The translations under genes were made by a program, and so were the position numbers. Below, one piece after another: positions 60,802 to 64,000 of a DNA stretch of 64,000 nt. Numbering within the stretch: position 1 is the first letter of the stretch; the number at the start of each line of letters is the position of its first letter. Origin of the DNA: CAG-791 sp045130475 (GTDB lineage Bacteria > Bacillota > Clostridia > Lachnospirales > Lachnospiraceae); the NCBI GenBank assembly GCA_045130475.1, contig JBGUPU010000040.1, forward strand, positions 31,329 through 95,328. The letters are read 5' to 3'. Below the pieces are notes generated by a model. It saw nothing but the letters and a program-made list of their open reading frames with translations. It searched no databases and was not told the DNA's origin.

Positions 60802-61887
60802 TTATTTATGAGTAATATATCCTGTCGCTTTGAGGAGCTCGGCACAGAGAACACCGCCGCCTGCAGCGCCGCGGATCGTGTTGTGGGACAGACCTACGAA
60901 TTTCCAGTCAAAGATGGTGTCGGGACGGAGTCTGCCGATGGAAACGCCGAAGCCGCGCTCATAGTTGACGTCCAGCTGTACCTGGGGACGGTTGTCCTCT
61001 TCGAGATACTGGATGAAGTTTGCAGGAGCACTGGGAAGACCGAGCTTCTGGGGCGCTCCCTGGAATTCACGGAGTTTCTCGATCAGCTGTTCTTTTTCAA
61101 CCTGTTTTCTGAAGTTGACAAAGGCAGTGGCAGTGTGACCGTAGAGAACGGGAACACGGATGCACTGGCTGGTGATGGTGAGTCCTTCCGCGGGGCGGAT
61201 CACACCATTTTCAATACTTCCGAATACACGCAGAGGCTCCTTCTCGCTCTTCTCCTCTTCACCGCCGATATAAGGGATAATATTTCCATCCATCTCCGGC
61301 CAGTCACGGAAAGTCTTGCCGGCTCCGGAAATCGCCTGGTAGGTGGAGACGAGAACCTGATAGGGCTCAAATTCTTTCCAGGCAGCAAGAGCAGGTGTGT
61401 AGCTCTGAATGGAGCAATTGGGTTTAACAGCGATAAAACCACGGCTGGTGCCCAGGCGCTTTCTCTGGAATACGATGACATTTGAGTGATCGGGATTGAT
61501 CTCAGGAATGATCATGGGGACATCGGGGGTCCAACGATGAGCACTGTTATTGGACACAATAGGTGTCTCTGCTCTGGCATACTCTTCCTCGATGGCTTTG
61601 ATCTCATCCTTAGACATATCGACAGCACTGAAGCAGAAATCGACCTCGGAGGCGACATCTTCTACATCCCTGACGTTCTTGACCACAATATTGCGGACCG
61701 ACTCGGGCATGGGGACTTCCAGTTTCCAGCGGCCATCGACACATTCGCCGTATGTTTTGCCTGCGCTGCGGGGGCTGGCTGCAATCGTGGTCACCTCAAA
61801 CCAGGGGTGATTTTCCAGAAGAGCAATAAATCTCTGACCGACCATTCCTGTTCCGCCGAGGATACCTACGCGTAATTTCTCACTCAT
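60802..61887 (-). CDS. asd: Aspartate-semialdehyde dehydrogenase
   Basis: The enzyme reduces aspartyl phosphate to aspartate semialdehyde for lysine, threonine, methionine and diaminopimelate synthesis. It has the NADP loop GILGGTGMVGQRF, the nucleophile Cys in KPNCSIQSY and the later His in RVPVLYGHTATAF. The sequence is of the archaeal/fungal-like Asd type (361 residues). AAGGAGAATG precedes the ATG at 61887. It lies between topB and argH; with the lysA-like gene at 5596 it represents two steps of the lysine branch. Confidence 0.96.
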   Translation of the reverse strand: MSEKLRVGILGGTGMVGQRFIALLENHPWFEVTTIAASPRSAGKTYGECVDGRWKLEVPMPESVRNIVVKNVRDVEDVASEVDFCFSAVDMSKDEIKAIEEEYARAETPIVSNNSAHRWTPDVPMIIPEINPDHSNVIVFQRKRLGTSRGFIAVKPNCSIQSYTPALAAWKEFEPYQVLVSTYQAISGAGKTFRDWPEMDGNIIPYIGGEEEKSEKEPLRVFGSIENGVIRPAEGLTITSQCIRVPVLYGHTATAFVNFRKQVEKEQLIEKLREFQGAPQKLGLPSAPANFIQYLEEDNRPQVQLDVNYERGFGVSIGRLRPDTIFDWKFVGLSHNTIRGAAGGGVLCAELLKATGYITHK

Positions 61888-62055
61888 TTTCACATTCTCC
61901 TTGTCAATATACAAATTGCATTATATGATGATCTGTCTTTGATACGGCAGATGATCGCAAATTCAAACCATTAGAAATGATTGCAATACAGTTCCTTTAT
62001 GCCATGTCTGCTGCTCTTCGTCAATACTGCAATGACGGCAGGCAGAAAGTTCTTT

Positions 62056-63438
62056 TTAATTTTGCGAAGAGAGCCAGCTGCGGCAGGCGGCAATTTCTTC
62101 AGCCATCGCAGCCTCACCGGGGGCTCCTGCAGTAAGTCTGCGGTTTACGCAGGCTCGCAGAGAGATGGCCTCGAAGACGTCCTCATCGAACTGATCGGAA
62201 AACTCCTTCAGTTCGGAAACAGACAGTTCTTCGATCCCCTTGCCTGCATCGATGCAATGGAGTACCAGGCGGCCGATGATCCCGTGTGCATCGCGGAAAG
62301 GAACGCCCTTGCCGACAAGGTAATCCGCCGCGTCCGTAGCATTTGTAAAACCCCGCATGGCACTCTTTTCCATGACATCCCTGTTGAATTTCATGGTGCT
62401 GAGCATACCTGTAAAAAGCATAATACAGGACAGGGCTGTGTCTATGGCATCAAACGCGGGTTCCTTGTCCTCCTGCATATCTTTGTTATAAGCAAGCGGA
62501 AGTCCCTTCATTGCAGTCAGAAGTGACATCAGGTCTCCGTAGACACGACCCACTTTGCCGCGGACAAGTTCGCAGATGTCGGGATTCTTCTTCTGGGGCA
62601 TGATACTGCTTCCTGTAGAGAAGGCGTCGTCCATCTCCACAAAGCGGTATTCGTTGGAATTCCAGATGATCAGTTCCTCTGAGAAACGGGACAAATGCAT
62701 CATCAGGATGGACAGATCCGAAAGGAATTCCAGCAGGTAATCACGGTCGGAAACACTGTCCATGGAATTGCGTGTCGGGCAGTCAAAGCCCAGTTCCTCT
62801 GCAACATAGGCGCGGTCCAGAGGATAGGTTGTTCCGGCCATGGCGCCGGCACCCAGAGGACACTCGTTCATACGGATGCGGCAGTCTGCAAATCTGGTGC
62901 AGTCTCTGCGCAGCATTTCGAAATAGGCACCCAGGTGATGGGCCAGAGTGGTTGGCTGGGCTTTCTGCAGATGGGTGAATCCGGGCATATAGGTGTCTGT
63001 GTTTTTCTCCATCAGATCAAGGATCACCTGCAGAAGCTGCAGAGTCTGCGCGCGGACCTTATCCACTGCTTCCCTGGTATACAGACGCATATCCAGAGCG
63101 ACCTGATCGTTGCGGCTGCGCCCGGTGTGCAGGCGTTTTCCGGCGTCACCGATACGGTCGATGAGATTTGCCTCCACAAAACTGTGGATATCTTCATATT
63201 CCGAAGTGATCGGCATTTTACCGCTTTCTATATCTTCCAGGATCCCCTGGAGTCCGGCCACAACAGCCTCACAGTCCCCGGGAGTCAGGATCCCCTGTTT
63301 TCCCAGCATCCTGGCATGAACCATACTTCCCTGGATATCCTGTCTGTAGAGGCGCTTGTCAAAACCGATTGAATCGTTAAAGGCCTTGACCGCTTCGTCT
63401 GTCTGCTTTGTAAATCTGCCGCCCCATAACTGCGCCAT
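62056..63438 (-). CDS. argH: Argininosuccinate lyase
   Basis: ArgH splits argininosuccinate into arginine and fumarate, the last step of arginine synthesis. It has HTGRSRNDQVALDM, the catalytic-loop signature GSSIMPQKKNPD and an N-terminal WGGRF start. The length of 460 residues is normal. AAAGGAG precedes the ATG. No argG is visible next to it. The tRNA-Thr terminator lies upstream, so transcription of argH begins in the short gap. Confidence 0.97.
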   Translation of the reverse strand: MAQLWGGRFTKQTDEAVKAFNDSIGFDKRLYRQDIQGSMVHARMLGKQGILTPGDCEAVVAGLQGILEDIESGKMPITSEYEDIHSFVEANLIDRIGDAGKRLHTGRSRNDQVALDMRLYTREAVDKVRAQTLQLLQVILDLMEKNTDTYMPGFTHLQKAQPTTLAHHLGAYFEMLRRDCTRFADCRIRMNECPLGAGAMAGTTYPLDRAYVAEELGFDCPTRNSMDSVSDRDYLLEFLSDLSILMMHLSRFSEELIIWNSNEYRFVEMDDAFSTGSSIMPQKKNPDICELVRGKVGRVYGDLMSLLTAMKGLPLAYNKDMQEDKEPAFDAIDTALSCIMLFTGMLSTMKFNRDVMEKSAMRGFTNATDAADYLVGKGVPFRDAHGIIGRLVLHCIDAGKGIEELSVSELKEFSDQFDEDVFEAISLRACVNRRLTAGAPGEAAMAEEIAACRSWLSSQN

Positions 63439-63498
63439 ATTTTTCTCCTTTAATCAAAGTCCGATGTGCTGCATAAAAACTGCAGAACCGCTGCCTGT

Positions 63499-63552
63499 TA
63501 AAAAATATGCGCGGACATGCTCCACCTCTCTCCGGTCATGCATATCCGCGCA
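63499..63552 (-). terminator. Terminator of the tRNA-Thr gene
   Basis: On the minus strand TGCGCGGA (63545-63552) pairs with TCCGCGCA (63508-63515), with an inner CATG pairing, followed by a T-run. Confidence 0.75.
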
Positions 63553-63558
63553 ATAAAG

Positions 63559-63631
63559 AGCTGGAAAAGGGACTCGAACCCTCGACCTACTGATTACGAA
63601 TCAGTTGCGCTACCGACTGCGCTATTCCAGC
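63559..63631 (-). tRNA. tRNA-Thr (CGT anticodon)
   Basis: The minus strand folds as a cloverleaf: acceptor GCTGGAA/TTCCAGC, a D-arm with AGTCGGTAG, anticodon stem ACTGA/TCAGT with loop TTCGTAA, and a TPsiC arm with GGTTCGAGTCC. The anticodon CGT reads ACG codons (Thr). The CCA end is not encoded. It has no variable-arm extension. Confidence 0.95.
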
Positions 63632-64000
63632 ATACCATACACACGCCGCCCTATCGATAGGCGACTAACTTATTATATAGACTCGGTACAGATTTGGCAA
63701 GAATCTTTTTTAAATTATTTCCCGTGCTGAAAAAGCGAAAAGCTGCGTGTTTACGTCGTTTTCACACCTTCGACCTCAGGTGGACAGAACAATAATTTAT
63801 TATACATTAAATACATGTACTTGTCTTGTTTTGACTTTTTGACTCAGAGACTATAATATTTTTGTTACGGTTCTGTCCATGCAGATGGCAGAACAGGAAC
63901 TTTCACTGTGCAGAATAGGTAGTTGCAAAACTCGTTCCACGAGTGAACGCTCCTGACTAAAAGGATCAAAAAACGATTATATCGACTTTGTCCAGTCAGG
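63632..64000. other. Regulatory intergenic region at the right edge
   Basis: No coding frame is seen in the last 369 bases. There is a plus-strand promoter-like pair, TTGACT (63831) and TATAAT (63852-63857) at 15-bp spacing. A 10-bp inverted repeat TGGACAGAAC (63781-63790) / GTTCTGTCCA (63870-63879) flanks it. A small hairpin ACTCGT-tcc-ACGAGT lies at 63930-63944. The gene it serves lies beyond the window. Confidence 0.5.

Overview
The window looks like chromosomal DNA of a Gram-positive anaerobe of the class Clostridia, most likely the family Lachnospiraceae. This rests on gene content and order (miaB-mutS-mutL-miaA-ynbB; hlyD-like-yggS-sepF and lspA-rluD; radC-mrdA-rodA-mgsA), roughly balanced base composition, AGGAGG-type ribosome binding sites with several TTG starts, and secreted proteins built from choline-binding-like, SH3b/NlpC, transglutaminase and Ig-like modules. 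The species cannot be named from the sequence alone.

Positions 1-13205 are mostly plus-strand housekeeping genes: the 3' part of a sensor kinase, hisH-hisF, an M20 dipeptidase with an unusual acidic N-terminal extension, ung, a diaminopimelate decarboxylase-like gene, a Cof-type HAD phosphatase, a large secreted transglutaminase-like protein, an HD-domain phosphohydrolase, mazG and a Met8-type sirohaem synthase. Positions 13206-24594 are the accessory part: a secreted lysozyme-like protein with cell-wall-binding repeats, a 26-residue hydrophobic peptide with its own promoter and terminator, a lone tyrosine recombinase, a probable structured non-coding RNA, a membrane-anchored protein of unknown function, a response regulator/histidine kinase/PepSY-protein locus, a duplicated palindromic repeat and an NlpC/P60 hydrolase. 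Several tandem repeats and inverted repeats lie here.

From 24595 to the right end almost everything is on the minus strand. Read in transcription order from the right: tRNA-Thr, argH, asd, topB, a left-handed beta-helix protein, a membrane-anchored MutS-like ATPase, an RNase HI-dUTPase fusion, gltX, a UvrD-type helicase, a GlgX-like protein that has lost its catalytic residues, an acyltransferase, two conserved proteins of unknown function, miaB-mutS-mutL-miaA-ynbB, radC-mrdA-rodA-mgsA, a D,D-carboxypeptidase, a small P-loop protein, and hlyD-like-yggS-sepF / lspA-rluD.

Two functional themes stand out. One is genome maintenance: mutS, mutL, a second MutS-like protein, UvrD, TopB, Ung, RadC, RNase HI-dUTPase and MazG (the last two and Ung bear on dUTP or abnormal nucleotide control). 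The other is cell envelope and division: PBP2, RodA, carboxypeptidase, SepF, LspA, NlpC/P60, lysozyme and a PepSY-linked two-component system. The radC-mrdA-rodA-mgsA cluster lacks the mreBCD and minCDE genes that often sit inside it in related rods, which may point to a coccoid or ovoid cell. The most promising items for follow-up are the structured RNA at about 17560-17864, the inactive GlgX-like protein, the RNase HI-dUTPase fusion, the independent 26-residue peptide unit and the ACG codon at the expected topB start.
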